A DNA stretch of 64,000 nucleotides from Ralstonia pickettii DTP0602 (GCA_000471925.1 CP006667.1:2542001-2606000), one strand, 5' to 3'. Positions 53,517-62,886 are shown, numbered from the stretch's first letter. Notes: generated by a model from the letters alone, not told the origin. Numbers and translations are program-made.

Positions 53517-54021
53517 TGTGAATGCCCGCTGGTGGATGTGTTGGTAAGCAGCCAGCGCAGAGGATAAACCATGGAGGGCCGTATCGTGGGCTGGCCGCCG
53601 GAGCCTGGGCTCTGGCCTACCCGGTTCGTAGCATCTGCACTTTCAACCAGCGCTGACCCGGGCGGCAGCCCAGCCGATGCGCCATGGCATCGTCGCAGAC
53701 GACCGCGCTGATCGTCCGGACATGCCGTTCGGTTATGGCCGCGTATTGCACCAGGTCGTTGACCGTCATCACGGACCCTGCGTAGTTCGTGGTCGGCTGC
53801 GCGCTTTCAGCAGGATTGGCGGCGGGTATGTGGAGCCGACGGATGCGCCAGGTTCTGGATTGGAAGAGAATGAGGGTCTCGCCGGAACGTTCGCCGGCCT
53901 TGCCCTCCAGGGAGAGGGGGTGAACAGCGCCACAAGGCACGAGGTACTGCCATCAGACAGTGTTCGCCCTTTGCAAATACTCCGGTCGCGCAAGCCTCGG
54001 GAACTGAGGCTTACGCCTCAG
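53517..54021. other. Gap holding only a regulator remnant
   Basis: Apart from the UTRA fragment at 53617-53800, nothing is recognisable here. Confidence 0.4.
53617..53800 (-). pseudogene. GntR/HutC-type regulator remnant (UTRA domain fragment)
   Basis: The minus strand reads SVMTVNDLVQYA, then ITERHVRTISAVVCDDAMA and RLGCRPGQRWLKVQMLR. This is the start of a UTRA effector domain of GntR/HutC regulators; the DNA-binding half and the C-terminal part are missing and a stop follows immediately. It is a decayed fragment. Confidence 0.55.
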
Positions 54022-54504
54022 TTACGTCTTCTCCGGCATGGCCGACGAGTGATGACTTGTAATTAGCCATTGCGCACCATCCCAGCGATAGGTGTACGTA
54101 TAGCGTGCCTTAACAACGGTTCCCGTTCGTGCGAAGGTGAATGTGTAGAGCCCGGAATCCACAGCAGAATTGCATCCCAGTTCAATGCTGCGGGAGTCGA
54201 TCTTTCCGGACGGACCATCCTTCAGGAAGTGCTGGAAATAGTCTTCTTTCTCTGCGACCGTCAGCCGAGGCTTGTTGGATACTGTCGGAAGAAGAATTGA
54301 CCGCTGTGCATAGTTGGCCACCACCTTGCGTGGATCGCCTGTCTGCAGTGACTGATTCCATCGATCAAACAACGCCGCAATCTCCTGCTCTGACGTGGCT
54401 TTACAAGGTTCTGTGCGCGACGCCTGCGTAGTGCCTGGCGTGCCCTGGTTCGTGGCGCATCCCGCGAGCGCTAGCGCCAGGACAGCGATGCGAAATGGCT
54501 TCAT
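54022..54504 (-). CDS. SnoaL/DUF4440-like lipoprotein
   Basis: A 160-residue lipoprotein (lipobox LAGC). The mature part EIAALFDRWNQSLQTGDPRKVVANYA and YRWDGAQWLITSHHSS fits the nuclear-transport-factor-2-like fold of DUF4440/SgcJ-type proteins. These bind small ligands or act as isomerases; the role here is unknown. The ATG at 54504 follows TGAGGAG. Confidence 0.8.
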   Translation of the reverse strand: MKPFRIAVLALALAGCATNQGTPGTTQASRTEPCKATSEQEIAALFDRWNQSLQTGDPRKVVANYAQRSILLPTVSNKPRLTVAEKEDYFQHFLKDGPSGKIDSRSIELGCNSAVDSGLYTFTFARTGTVVKARYTYTYRWDGAQWLITSHHSSAMPEKT

Positions 54505-54610
54505 GGCGGAACTCCTCAGGTCAGGGGTTGAGAGCCAAGGTACACGGCTGAAGTATGGTACATCCCGCAAGCGTTAGCCATCTCCGACAACGCCTTGCAG
54601 CGCGGCCTTG

Positions 54611-55714
54611 TCACGAAATGCGATAGCGCCGGACGACCTCCGGATCCGGGTCGATGCCAAGACCCGGACCATCTGGGACTGCGATCACGCCGGCTTTCGG
54701 CACGATGGTATCGCCCAGCACCTGCGCTTCCATATCGAAGTAGCGCCACTCAATCATGGCCTCGGCGTCCCCTAGCGCTGCCGTGGCATGAATGCTGGCC
54801 AGCAGGCCCGGGCCATCGTAGAAGGTGTGGACCATCACCTGGGTGTTGTGCGCCTCGGCCAGTGCAAAGACCTTGCGCAGCGCGCTGATGCCGCCCATCT
54901 TCGCCGGGCTGGGTTGCAGGATATCGACGGCACCCGCGCTGAGCATCTGCTGGAACTCCAACAGCGTGGTGGCATTCTCTCCGGCGGCGATCGGGATAGC
55001 ACAATGCTGGCGCAGCGCAGCAAGCCCGCTGAAGTTTTCCGGCGGCCAAAGGGGTTCTTCCAGCCATCGTAGCGACAACGGCGCCAGCGCTCGCGCCATC
55101 CCGATCGCCTCATGGAGTGTCCACGGGCAGTTCGTATCCAGCGTGATCTCAACGTCCGGGCCTGCGGCATCGCGGGCGGCCCGGATCACCGTGAGGTCGA
55201 CTTCGTGCAGCTTCAGGCTCCGGTAGCCGTCTTCAATGGCGCGCCTGACGTTGGTCGCAATCGATTCCGGGTTCGCATACCGGATCAGGCTGGCATATGC
55301 AGGCAGGCGATCCCGACGTGCACCGCCGAGCAGCCGGTGGATGGGCAGTCCGGCCACTTTGCCGCAGATATCCCACAGCGCGATATCGAGCGCCGACAGG
55401 CCGTAGAAGATTGCGCCGCTGCGCCCGAAGACATGGAACCTGCGCTGGAGGTCGAGGCCGAGCGCGTCGATCTGCGCCGCGTCCCTGCCGATGCAGGCCG
55501 GCGCCAGCATCTGTTCAATCGCCACCTTGACCGCAGGAATGCCAACGAATCCGAAGGTCTCCCCCCAGCCAACCAGGCCATCGTCCGTGGTCACCTTGAC
55601 GAGCAGCGAATCGGCGGCCTGCATCCCGGCACCGCCCCACACGCCGGCAGCGGAAACACCGCCCACCGCAAACGGAATGCGCAGGACGATGGCTTCGATG
55701 TTCCCGATCTTCAT
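54611..55714 (-). CDS. Enolase-superfamily enzyme (mandelate racemase/muconate-lactonizing type)
   Basis: A 367-residue enzyme. The general-base Lys is in YRSLKLHE near residue 165; metal ligands are Asp in EITLDTNCPW, Glu in LRWLEEPLW and Glu in IAAGENATT, and a late His is in VMVHTFYDG. The set suggests acid-sugar dehydratase or racemase chemistry on a carboxylate. The sequence does not match a well-defined subgroup. It is single, without a linked transporter. Confidence 0.88.
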   Translation of the reverse strand: MKIGNIEAIVLRIPFAVGGVSAAGVWGGAGMQAADSLLVKVTTDDGLVGWGETFGFVGIPAVKVAIEQMLAPACIGRDAAQIDALGLDLQRRFHVFGRSGAIFYGLSALDIALWDICGKVAGLPIHRLLGGARRDRLPAYASLIRYANPESIATNVRRAIEDGYRSLKLHEVDLTVIRAARDAAGPDVEITLDTNCPWTLHEAIGMARALAPLSLRWLEEPLWPPENFSGLAALRQHCAIPIAAGENATTLLEFQQMLSAGAVDILQPSPAKMGGISALRKVFALAEAHNTQVMVHTFYDGPGLLASIHATAALGDAEAMIEWRYFDMEAQVLGDTIVPKAGVIAVPDGPGLGIDPDPEVVRRYRIS

Positions 55715-55768
55715 GGCGCAGGCACTGAACCGAGGTCTGCTACGCAGCGGTGCACGATCGAAGGCGGT

Positions 55769-55984
55769 TCAAGACTTCGGTTGTGGCGTGCTGATGAACC
55801 CCTGTCGCTTGTGCGAGCCATCACAGAAAGGCTTGTTTTCAGAATGGCCACACCGGCATAACCAGACCTGATCACCTTCGAAAGCAAAGGTGGCGCCTGC
55901 CGGGGTCACGATCCTGACGGGACCCTTTATGCGGTAGGGGCCATTGTCCTGTACCGTAACCGTGACGACGGTGTCTTCATCCAT
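55769..55984 (-). CDS. CDGSH iron-sulfur domain protein
   Basis: A 71-residue protein with a C-terminal CDGSH motif: WLCRCGHSENKPFCDGSHK, in which three Cys and one His hold a 2Fe-2S cluster. The N-terminal half forms a small beta structure. Such proteins carry redox-active, transferable clusters. It is 54 bases upstream of the enolase-superfamily gene on the same strand and may be co-transcribed with it. Confidence 0.92.
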   Translation of the reverse strand: MDEDTVVTVTVQDNGPYRIKGPVRIVTPAGATFAFEGDQVWLCRCGHSENKPFCDGSHKRQGFISTPQPKS

Positions 55985-56391
55985 GATGCCCCCATTCCCG
56001 AGCGGCGGCGACGCTGGCGCCTTTGGCAGGTAGCCAGCGCAACCTTGTGTGAGCCGGTCTTTCTTAATCTACTCCAGTTTGTGGCGGACCGGCGTCGAAG
56101 TTGTGCCTTGCGCGGCAGTCCCTTGCAAAGCACTTTTGGGCCAGGGACGGCCAGCTTCACGCACTCCGCCACGGCTGCCCAGCCCGGGTGTCACTTCCGG
56201 GCCACAATCGCATCGGGTGGCCTCCGATGAAATCTCGTCACGGTCCGCAGGTATCGCGCGGCTTCTCTATCCTTGATGAGAAGAGCCGGCCAGTACAGTC
56301 AGCCGAACACCAGCCATCCGGGCGACGTCTGGCTGCCCGGACGAGCACGCACCTTACCTGAGCCTCGGTGACTGTCGCACCGCGAGTGATC
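55985..56391. other. Gap between the CDGSH and RNase Z-like genes
   Basis: No gene is supported. TCCGGGC and GCCCGGA near 56317-56341 form a short inverted repeat close to the start of the downstream gene. Confidence 0.35.
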
Positions 56392-57417
56392 ATGCGTCCC
56401 TTGCTGGAAGCCCGCCTCGTCAACGATGCCTTCGGCGACCCGGGACTGTTCGTAGACTTCCTGGACGAACGGCGCGCGCTGCTATTCGACCTGGGCGACA
56501 TCACCACGCTGATGCCGCGCGAGCTGATGCGCCTGTCGCATGTGTTTATCACGCATGCGCACATGGATCATTTCTCTGGCTTCGACCATCTGCTGCGGGT
56601 GCTGCTCGGACGCAAGCCGCACATCGTGCTGTACGGCGGGCCAGGATTCGTGGCGCAGGTCGAGCACAAGCTGCTTGCCTATACGTGGAACGTGGTGCAT
56701 CGCTACGCGATCGGGCTGGTCGTCGAAGCGATCGAACTCGGACTGGACGGGCAGATGCGGCGCGCATGCTTTTCCAGCCGTCACGGCTTCGCCAGGGAGG
56801 CCGAGGCACCCATCGAAAGGACCGGCGATATCGTTCACGACGAGACTACGTTTCGGGTGCGTGCCTGCTTTGTCGATCATGGGATTCCATGCCTGGCCTA
56901 CCTTGTCGAGGAAAAGGTCCGGCTCGGCATCAACAAGGAGCGCCTGGCTGAATCTGGCTTGACCACCGGCGCCTGGCTGCGCGAACTGAAGCATGCCGTC
57001 CTGACCGGCGCCGCCGGCGATGCGCCGATTCTTGTGCAGTGGCGGGACAGGAGCGGCGACCATGCGGTGACGCGAACGGTCGGCGAGCTAAGCCGGCTGA
57101 TCCTGGATGTCGAGCCCGGCCGGCGCATCGGCTACGTTACCGACCTGCGCTATACGAGCGAGAACGTGAAAGCACTGTCGCACCTGATGCAAGGCGTCGA
57201 CCAGCTCTTTATCGAGAGCGTGTTTCTGGATGTCGACAGCGCGCACGGCCTGCGCAAGAACCACCTGACCGCTACCCAGGCCGGCCTGATCGCGCGCAGC
57301 GCAGGGGCCCGCGCGGTCACGCCATTCCATTTCTCGCCACGCTACCAGGGCCGTGCCACCGCACTGGCCGCCGAGGTACGGGATGCCTGGGGTGGGAGCA
57401 ATCAGACGCCTTGCTGA
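56392..57417 (+). CDS. Ribonuclease Z-like MBL-fold hydrolase
   Basis: A 341-residue metallo-beta-lactamase-fold protein. The metal motif THAHMDHFSGFDHLLRVL is near residue 60 and the later SVFLDVDSAHGLRKNHLTATQAGLIA, with HFSPRY, is typical of the RNase Z group. Unlike true RNase Z, the exosite region differs, and its substrate may not be tRNA. The ATG at 56392 is preferred; a GTG at 56368 extends the frame. Confidence 0.82.
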   Translation: MRPLLEARLVNDAFGDPGLFVDFLDERRALLFDLGDITTLMPRELMRLSHVFITHAHMDHFSGFDHLLRVLLGRKPHIVLYGGPGFVAQVEHKLLAYTWNVVHRYAIGLVVEAIELGLDGQMRRACFSSRHGFAREAEAPIERTGDIVHDETTFRVRACFVDHGIPCLAYLVEEKVRLGINKERLAESGLTTGAWLRELKHAVLTGAAGDAPILVQWRDRSGDHAVTRTVGELSRLILDVEPGRRIGYVTDLRYTSENVKALSHLMQGVDQLFIESVFLDVDSAHGLRKNHLTATQAGLIARSAGARAVTPFHFSPRYQGRATALAAEVRDAWGGSNQTPC

Positions 57418-57508
57418 CCAAGCTGTGCAGACCCAGGACGGCATGGTCGGCAGGCGGCATGATCGCGCTGCGGTGTGCCACACCACAGCACGACAACGAG
57501 GCTGGCTG

Positions 57509-57832
57509 CTATTTGGACTTCGCGCCGTCCGTGTATGGATCCGCCTTGCCGGCCTTGGCGCCGTCGGTGTACGGATCGGCCTTGCCAGCCTTGGCGCCGT
57601 CCGTATACGGGTCGGCCTTGCCTTGTGTGGGATTGAGGGTTGATTGCGTGGATTGCTTTGCGCCGTCGGTGTAGGGGTCGAACTTTCCGGATTTTGCACC
57701 ATCGGTATAGGGATCGGCTTTACCCGCCTTGGCCCCATCGGTGTACGGGTCGGCCTTCTTCTGCTGACCATAGCTCAAGCCTGAAGCCGTTGCAGCGGCA
57801 ATAAGAAGCGTCATCGTGAGTGCTCTGCGCAT
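57509..57832 (-). CDS. Exported protein with tandem DPYTDGAK repeats
   Basis: A 107-residue protein. After a signal peptide (TMTLLIAAATASGLSYGQ) come six units of about 12 residues, each containing DPYTDGAK and usually spaced by A-G-K or S-G-K. A Ser/Thr/Gln linker (QSTQSTLNPTQ) divides them 3 + 3. No enzyme family is recognised. The regular Asp/Tyr/Asp pattern could bind a metal or a polymer; short periodic proteins of this kind are poorly studied. The ATG follows CTGGAGCAA. Confidence 0.75.
   Translation of the reverse strand: MRRALTMTLLIAAATASGLSYGQQKKADPYTDGAKAGKADPYTDGAKSGKFDPYTDGAKQSTQSTLNPTQGKADPYTDGAKAGKADPYTDGAKAGKADPYTDGAKSK
57527..57760. repeat. 36-bp repeat units coding DPYTDGAK
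   Basis: The coding sequence repeats six times with a 36-base period inside two blocks; third positions vary, so the protein repeat is kept while the DNA drifts. The linker separates the blocks. Confidence 0.8.
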
Positions 57833-58093
57833 GAGTTGCTCCAGTAGTGAACAAGTGTGTTGCGATTCCCCGGTCATTTGACAAGCCCTGGCTGCGCCGA
57901 CACAAAGCTTCGGGCAGGCACCTCAAAACGCCCGCGGCGTACGCAGGTGATGCTTGCGGAATTCCTGCACCACCCACACGTATGCTACGCGCTTTACCCG
58001 CTGTCGAAGCGCCGCCTTTTTTGTAAACAAGCCGCTCTCCGGCAGAGAGTGCGCCATGGATTACTCGCTGTGCGCAAAGCCGCCCCATCCTGA

Positions 58094-58336
58094 TCAGGCC
58101 GAGCGTTCGCGTAGCGCTTTCTCATTGATCTCGCCGACACTGGTTCGCGGAATCTCGGAAACAAAGACCATGCGGTCCAATTCCGGGACGGCATATTTGC
58201 TGATTCGCTTCGATTCGGCATGCTCCAGCAGTCGTTCGCAGATTGCGCCTGGCTCCAGCCGGATACCAGGCTTGCAGACGATGAACGCCATCGGGCGCTC
58301 GCCCCAGCCGAGTCTGCCGGCCTCTATCCCGGCCAC
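58094..58336 (-). pseudogene. C-terminal remnant of an acyl-CoA synthetase (AMP-binding family)
   Basis: The 80-codon stretch WGERPMAFIVCKPGIRLEP, then ISKYAVPELDRMVFVSEIPRTSVGEINEKAL matches the end of fatty-acyl-CoA ligases. The conserved catalytic Lys of the T-S-V-G-K motif is Glu here, and the N-terminal 450 residues are absent. It is a dead fragment next to the PHB genes. Confidence 0.7.
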
Positions 58337-58702
58337 TTTCGATTTTGACCTGACTCTGGCGACAGGTCGGTCTGGTCAGCGAAGACGCAGCGCTTCATCG
58401 AGTTCCAAAGGGAGCGTTCAGGGCCAGCCGGGCGTGCCGAAGCGAAGCGCGCACATCGCACCGCAGCATTTCTACGTAAGCATATGTAATTTATATGCCT
58501 CTTAAAGCACTTATATTGTCCGGCTTTCAATACTTTTTGGGTATATACCTAGGGATCGAATTAGAAGAAACACTCTAGGATTCGCACTCGGATGGTGCGC
58601 CGTAGGATTGGCGGCACTGCCAATCCGGAAACCGTACCTTGCCGGGTAACATTTGCAGCACTTTTGCGAGAATCCGGTCGATCAATCCACAGGAGATTAC
58701 GC
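58337..58702. other. AT-richer leader before phaP
   Basis: No gene is supported in these 366 bases. Around 58480-58570 the sequence is unusually AT-rich for this genome and probably contains the phasin promoter. Confidence 0.4.
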
Positions 58703-59260
58703 ATGTCCCCTTTTATGCCCGATCAGTTTGCTGCAGTGCAAAAGGCCAATCTGGGCCATCTGTTCACGCTGACGAACATGGCTTTTGAAGGCTTCCAGAA
58801 GTTGACCGAGCTGAACCTGCAGGCAGTCAGGACGACGCTAGCCGAAGGCCAGGGCAATGTCGAAGCGGTGCTGGCCGGGAAGGACCTGCGTGAAGTGTTC
58901 GCCGTGCAGGGCAATCTGGCCCAGCCGGCGGCGGAGAAGGCTGTTGCGTATGCACGCGATGTATACGAAATCGCATCGAACACACAGGTGGAACTGACCA
59001 AGGCAGTCGAGGCCCAGTACGAGCAGCACAGCCGTAACGTGCAAGCCTTCGTTGACACCTTCGTGAAGAACGCGCCGGCCGGGTCTGAAGCGATCACCGC
59101 GCTGCTGCAATCGAGCGTAGCAGCCGCCAGCAGCACCTATCAATCGATCCAGAACGCGGCAAAGCAGACGGCTGAAGTTGCCAAGGCCAACTTTGCCACG
59201 ACGGCCGCAGCCGCCTCTGGCGCGGCCCAGCAGGCAGCGCCCCGCGCTTCCAAGCAGTAA
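58703..59260 (+). CDS. phaP: Phasin PhaP
   Basis: A granule-surface protein of 185 residues that covers PHB inclusions. The opening FMPDQFAAVQKANLGHLFTL and the helical middle (ELTKAVEAQYEQHSRNVQAF) are typical, and the C-terminus is Ala-rich (TTAAAASGAAQQAAP). The ATG at 58703 follows CAGGAGATT. An acetoacetyl-CoA reductase gene follows after a strong hairpin. Confidence 0.93.
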   Translation: MSPFMPDQFAAVQKANLGHLFTLTNMAFEGFQKLTELNLQAVRTTLAEGQGNVEAVLAGKDLREVFAVQGNLAQPAAEKAVAYARDVYEIASNTQVELTKAVEAQYEQHSRNVQAFVDTFVKNAPAGSEAITALLQSSVAAASSTYQSIQNAAKQTAEVAKANFATTAAAASGAAQQAAPRASKQ

Positions 59261-59386
59261 CGGCGTTCCGCTGGCAAGGCAGGCCAGGCCAGCGCGCAAA
59301 ACGGAGATCGCAGGCTTGCAGGCCAGGGACATCAACGCTCCTGGCTTGCGGCACCGCGACGCCAACCTTCCCGCATAAGCATACAA

Positions 59387-59415
59387 AGCGGGGCCGGAAT
59401 TCATCCGGCCCCGCT
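59387..59415. terminator. Strong hairpin between phaP and phaB
   Basis: AGCGGGGCCGGA and TCCGGCCCCGCT form a perfect 12-base stem with a five-base loop. The T-tract is poor, so it may only reduce readthrough. Confidence 0.7.
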
Positions 59416-59528
59416 CGCCCTCGCCTTTTGCGCTCCAGGGCAACGGGAACTTGCTCGGGACAACCGGGGCAAAAGCCCTTCCCGGCAAGGCAGGGGTCTT
59501 TCAACTTTACGAGAACGAAGCAAGCAGA

Positions 59529-60272
59529 ATGACGAAGAAAATCGCACTAGTAACAGGTGGTATGGGTGGGCTGGGAGAAGCCATCAGCATCAAGTTGCAC
59601 GACGCCGGCTATGCCGTGGTGGTAACGCACTCGCCGGGCAATGCCACCGCTCAGGACTGGCTTGCCGCGATGGACGCCACCGGCCGCCAGATGCGCGCCT
59701 ACGAAGTTGACGTATCCGACTACGATGCCTGCCAGGCTTGCGCTGCGCAGATCCTGGCTGACGTAGGCCGCGTGGATATCCTGGTGAACAACGCCGGCAT
59801 TACCCGCGACATGGCCTTCAAGAAGATGGACAAGCCGAACTGGGATGCCGTGATGCGGACCAATCTCGACTCGGTATTCAATCTCACCAAGCCGCTTTGC
59901 GAAGGCATGGTCGAACGCGGCTGGGGCCGCATCATCAACATCTCGTCGGTCAACGGATCCAAGGGCGCCTTCGGCCAGACCAACTATGCTGCCGCCAAGG
60001 CCGGGATGCACGGCTTCACCAAGTCGCTGGCGCTGGAAGTGGCAAGAAAGGGCGTGACGGTCAACACCGTCTCTCCGGGCTACCTTGCCACCAAGATGGT
60101 CAACGCCGTGCCCAAGGAAATCATGGAGACCAAGATCCTGCCGCAGATTCCGGTCGGCCGCGTCGGAAAACCGGAAGAAGTCGCAGCGCTGGTTGCCTAC
60201 CTGTGCTCGGAGGAAGCGGCCTATGTGACCGGGTCCAATATCGCCATCAACGGCGGGCAGCACATGCAGTAA
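59529..60272 (+). CDS. phaB: Acetoacetyl-CoA reductase PhaB
   Basis: A 247-residue NADPH-dependent short-chain reductase giving (R)-3-hydroxybutyryl-CoA for PHB synthesis. The cofactor motif is VTGGMGGLGEAI, the core NNAGITRDMAFKKM is typical of PhaB, and Ser/Tyr/Lys catalysis is at ISSVNG, and YAAAKAG. The frame is open from 59451, but the ATG at 59529 fits the known N-terminus. Downstream of phaP, it forms a small PHB module separate from phaC. Confidence 0.94.
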   Translation: MTKKIALVTGGMGGLGEAISIKLHDAGYAVVVTHSPGNATAQDWLAAMDATGRQMRAYEVDVSDYDACQACAAQILADVGRVDILVNNAGITRDMAFKKMDKPNWDAVMRTNLDSVFNLTKPLCEGMVERGWGRIINISSVNGSKGAFGQTNYAAAKAGMHGFTKSLALEVARKGVTVNTVSPGYLATKMVNAVPKEIMETKILPQIPVGRVGKPEEVAALVAYLCSEEAAYVTGSNIAINGGQHMQ

Positions 60273-60397
60273 GGGCTGGTCGAGTGCTGGGCCGCTTGCG
60301 TTCGGCTACCCCCCGTACCCGAGCGCGCCCTCACCGCCTCTCCAGGCTACCCAAAAGCGGCCAATCGGTCCGGCGGAGTCGCGTTCGATGCGACGTT

Positions 60398-61294
60398 CTA
60401 ATGTTCGCGCGCGAAGCGACCCGGCGCCTGGCCCACGTGCCGGCGGAACGCGGTGCTGAAGGTGCTCGCCGAGCCGTAGCCGACGCGTTCGGCGACCTCG
60501 GCGATCCCGAAGTCATGGCGACGGAGCAGATCCTTCGCGATGGCCATGCGCCAGGCGAGCAGGTATTCCATCGGCGGCATTCCCACCGCACGCGTGAAGC
60601 GATCGAAAAAAGCCGAGCGCGAAAGCGCGGCCTTCTTCGCGAGCTGGGCCACCGTCCACGGGCGCGCGGGATCGGCATGCATATGCCGCATCGCTGACCC
60701 GAGTCGCACATCGGCCAGTCCGCGCAGCAACCCCGGAGGCGCTTCCTCACCCGACGTCGAGCGTAGCGCTTCGATGAGCAGCACCTCCACGAGGCGCGTG
60801 AGCACGAGCTCGCGGCCCGACCTCCGTTCACCCGACTCCTCGCCGACGAGGCGCACCAGTACGGAAAGCCGCTCGGCGCCGCGCACGTGCACGAGCGCCG
60901 GCAACAGCGACACCAGCAAGGCCGCATTGGACGAGTCGAAGACAAAGTAGCCACCGAGCAAACGCACGTCGGGACGTCCGCCGCGCGTACCGTGGCGAAC
61001 CTCACCCGTCGGCGCGGGCGTCACCTTCGGGTCGATGCGCTCGGGCGTCACCGGCTCAAAGCCCGACAGGATGAAGCCCGGCGTTGCCGGCAGGAGCACG
61101 AAGTCGCCCGCCTCGAGCGTGAGGGCATCCTGGCCGTCGACGGCGAGGCGACAGCTACCCTCGAGCACGGCACAGAAGCTTGGCTGGCCGAAGTCAGCGT
61201 AGCGAACCCCCCAGCGACCTGCGCCGCTGATGAGCTTCGAGAACACGGCACGCGGCTGAAGCAGTGAGATGACTTGCGAGAGGGGGTCGCGCAT
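60398..61294 (-). CDS. AraC-family regulator with cupin domain
   Basis: A 298-residue regulator. The N-terminal AraC_binding-type cupin (CAVLEGSCRLAVDGQDALTLEAGDFVLLP) is followed by two helix-turn-helix units in the last 100 residues (WTVAQLAKKAALSRSAFFDRFTR and DFGIAEVAERVGYGSASTF). It diverges from an SDR gene. The start at 61294 is chosen at the conserved part; the frame is open upstream. Confidence 0.9.
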   Translation of the reverse strand: MRDPLSQVISLLQPRAVFSKLISGAGRWGVRYADFGQPSFCAVLEGSCRLAVDGQDALTLEAGDFVLLPATPGFILSGFEPVTPERIDPKVTPAPTGEVRHGTRGGRPDVRLLGGYFVFDSSNAALLVSLLPALVHVRGAERLSVLVRLVGEESGERRSGRELVLTRLVEVLLIEALRSTSGEEAPPGLLRGLADVRLGSAMRHMHADPARPWTVAQLAKKAALSRSAFFDRFTRAVGMPPMEYLLAWRMAIAKDLLRRHDFGIAEVAERVGYGSASTFSTAFRRHVGQAPGRFAREH

Positions 61295-61391
61295 GGTGGA
61301 CGATTGCAAATCAAATCTGGACTTCTCATTGTAGAAAGTCCGTCGCGTCCCCGCTATCGTTTCTGCCATCGAAACCACCATCGAAAGCCCC

Positions 61392-62135
61392 ATGAAAACT
61401 GTACTGATTACTGGCTGCTCTTCTGGCTATGGCCTTGAAACCGCGCGCCACTTCCACTCGCAGGGCTGGAACGTCATCGCCACCATGCGTACGCCGAACG
61501 AAGACCTCCTGCCCCGATCCGACCGGATCCGCGTGCTGGCGCTCGACGTGACGAAGCCCGACAGTATCGCCGCCGCGCTTGAAGCGAGCGGGCCCATCGA
61601 CGTCCTCATCAACAATGCAGGCATCGGCCTCTTTGGCGCCTTCGAAGCCACCCCGATGGCCACGACGCGCGAGGTGTTCGAAACCAACACCTTCGGTGTG
61701 ATGGCGATGACGCAGGCGGTCCTGCCCCAGTTCCGTGCGCGCAGGTCTGGCGTGATAGTGAACGTGACTTCTAGCGTGACGCTGGCGCCGATGCCGATGG
61801 TGGCCGTCTACACCGCGAGCAAGATGGCCATCGAAGGGTTCACCGCGTCACTGGCGTTCGAGCTCGAAGCGTTCAACGTGAGCGTGAAGCTGGTCGAGCC
61901 TGGCTACGGGCCGACCACGCGCTTTACCAGCAATGGGATACCGCGCATGGAGGGCCTCGTCCCCGAGGCGTACGCACCTTTCGCGCAGCGCATCTTTACT
62001 TCATTCGCGCATCCGGCAGCGGTGACAAGCGAGGCCGATGTGGCCGAGGTGGTGTGGCGCGCCGCGAACGATACGTCCGGGCTGCTTCGATTTCCGGCAG
62101 GTGCGGATGCGGTGGCGCTGGCTCATTCAGGCTGA
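61392..62135 (+). CDS. Short-chain dehydrogenase/reductase
   Basis: A 247-residue SDR enzyme. The cofactor motif is LITGCSSGYGLETA, NNAGIGLFG is the core, and the catalytic Ser/Tyr/Lys are in VTSSVTL and YTASKMA. The opening MKTVLITGCSSGYG is typical of the group that includes aldehyde and steroid reductases. It is divergent from the AraC regulator, which probably controls it. Confidence 0.92.
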   Translation: MKTVLITGCSSGYGLETARHFHSQGWNVIATMRTPNEDLLPRSDRIRVLALDVTKPDSIAAALEASGPIDVLINNAGIGLFGAFEATPMATTREVFETNTFGVMAMTQAVLPQFRARRSGVIVNVTSSVTLAPMPMVAVYTASKMAIEGFTASLAFELEAFNVSVKLVEPGYGPTTRFTSNGIPRMEGLVPEAYAPFAQRIFTSFAHPAAVTSEADVAEVVWRAANDTSGLLRFPAGADAVALAHSG

Positions 62136-62283
62136 ACTCCACGCAATTGGCCTGCTCGAACAACGCGTCTTCGTCGCAGGAACCGAATGGCTACTTGATT
62201 GAGAAGCGGACCACCAGCAGCCACAAGCACGTGGGCCTGCATCGGCATCAACATCTCTTCGCTCATTCGGTGCCTGCCTTTTC

Positions 62284-62868
62284 TCAAGCTTGCAGCGCCC
62301 CCATCAGCACCTGTACCAACTGGCCACCTTCTGGCGTGGCCCAGCTACCGGCAAGTTCCGCGATCAATTGATTGGTGCTGGTCAGGGTTACACCGCCGCG
62401 CTCCATCCGGCGCAGGGCGATGTCGTCGGCCATCTTGCTCGGCGAGCCGCCTGCATCAGCGACCACCTGTACCTCGAAACCATCGCGCACCAGGCTCAGC
62501 GCCGGATAGACCGTGCACACGTCGTTGGTGACGCCGGCAATGATCAGCTTCTTGCGCCCGGTCGCCTTGACGGCCGCGGCAAAATTCTCGTCGTCCATGG
62601 CATTGACGATGCCAAGCCGCTGGATGCGGGCAGCGAATTCGGACGGCAGGATCGATTCCAACTCTTCCAGCAGCGGCCCCTGCGCATGCTCCTCCATGCT
62701 GGAGGTCAGCACAACCGGCAGCTTCAGGATGCGAGCCGCCTGCGCCAGCATCAGCGCATTGCGTTTCATCTCCTCGAAGGAGATGGAATGTACCCAGCTC
62801 ATGGTGCCGACCTGGTGGTCGATCAACAGAAGCGCGGCGTTATCTCCGGTGAATCGTTCGTAAGCCAT
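62284..62868 (-). CDS. Isochorismatase-family cysteine hydrolase
   Basis: A 194-residue soluble hydrolase. The catalytic Asp is in LLIDHQVGTMSW, and the nucleophile Cys is in GVTNDVCTVYPALSL; a Lys in the RKKLIIAG strand region fits the third catalytic residue area. Members hydrolyse C-N bonds or isochorismate; the group near YcaC is most similar. It is followed (upstream) by a pirin gene, on the same strand. Confidence 0.9.
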   Translation of the reverse strand: MAYERFTGDNAALLLIDHQVGTMSWVHSISFEEMKRNALMLAQAARILKLPVVLTSSMEEHAQGPLLEELESILPSEFAARIQRLGIVNAMDDENFAAAVKATGRKKLIIAGVTNDVCTVYPALSLVRDGFEVQVVADAGGSPSKMADDIALRRMERGGVTLTSTNQLIAELAGSWATPEGGQLVQVLMGALQA

Positions 62869-62886
62869 GATGAGACTCCTTTGTGG

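Noticed and set aside
57527..57760. Repeat block as a CRISPR-like array
   Set aside because: The units are in frame, code a conserved peptide and have no unique spacers.
57720..58088. A 122-codon minus-strand frame upstream of the repeat protein
   Set aside because: No homology and it overlaps the repeat protein in another frame.
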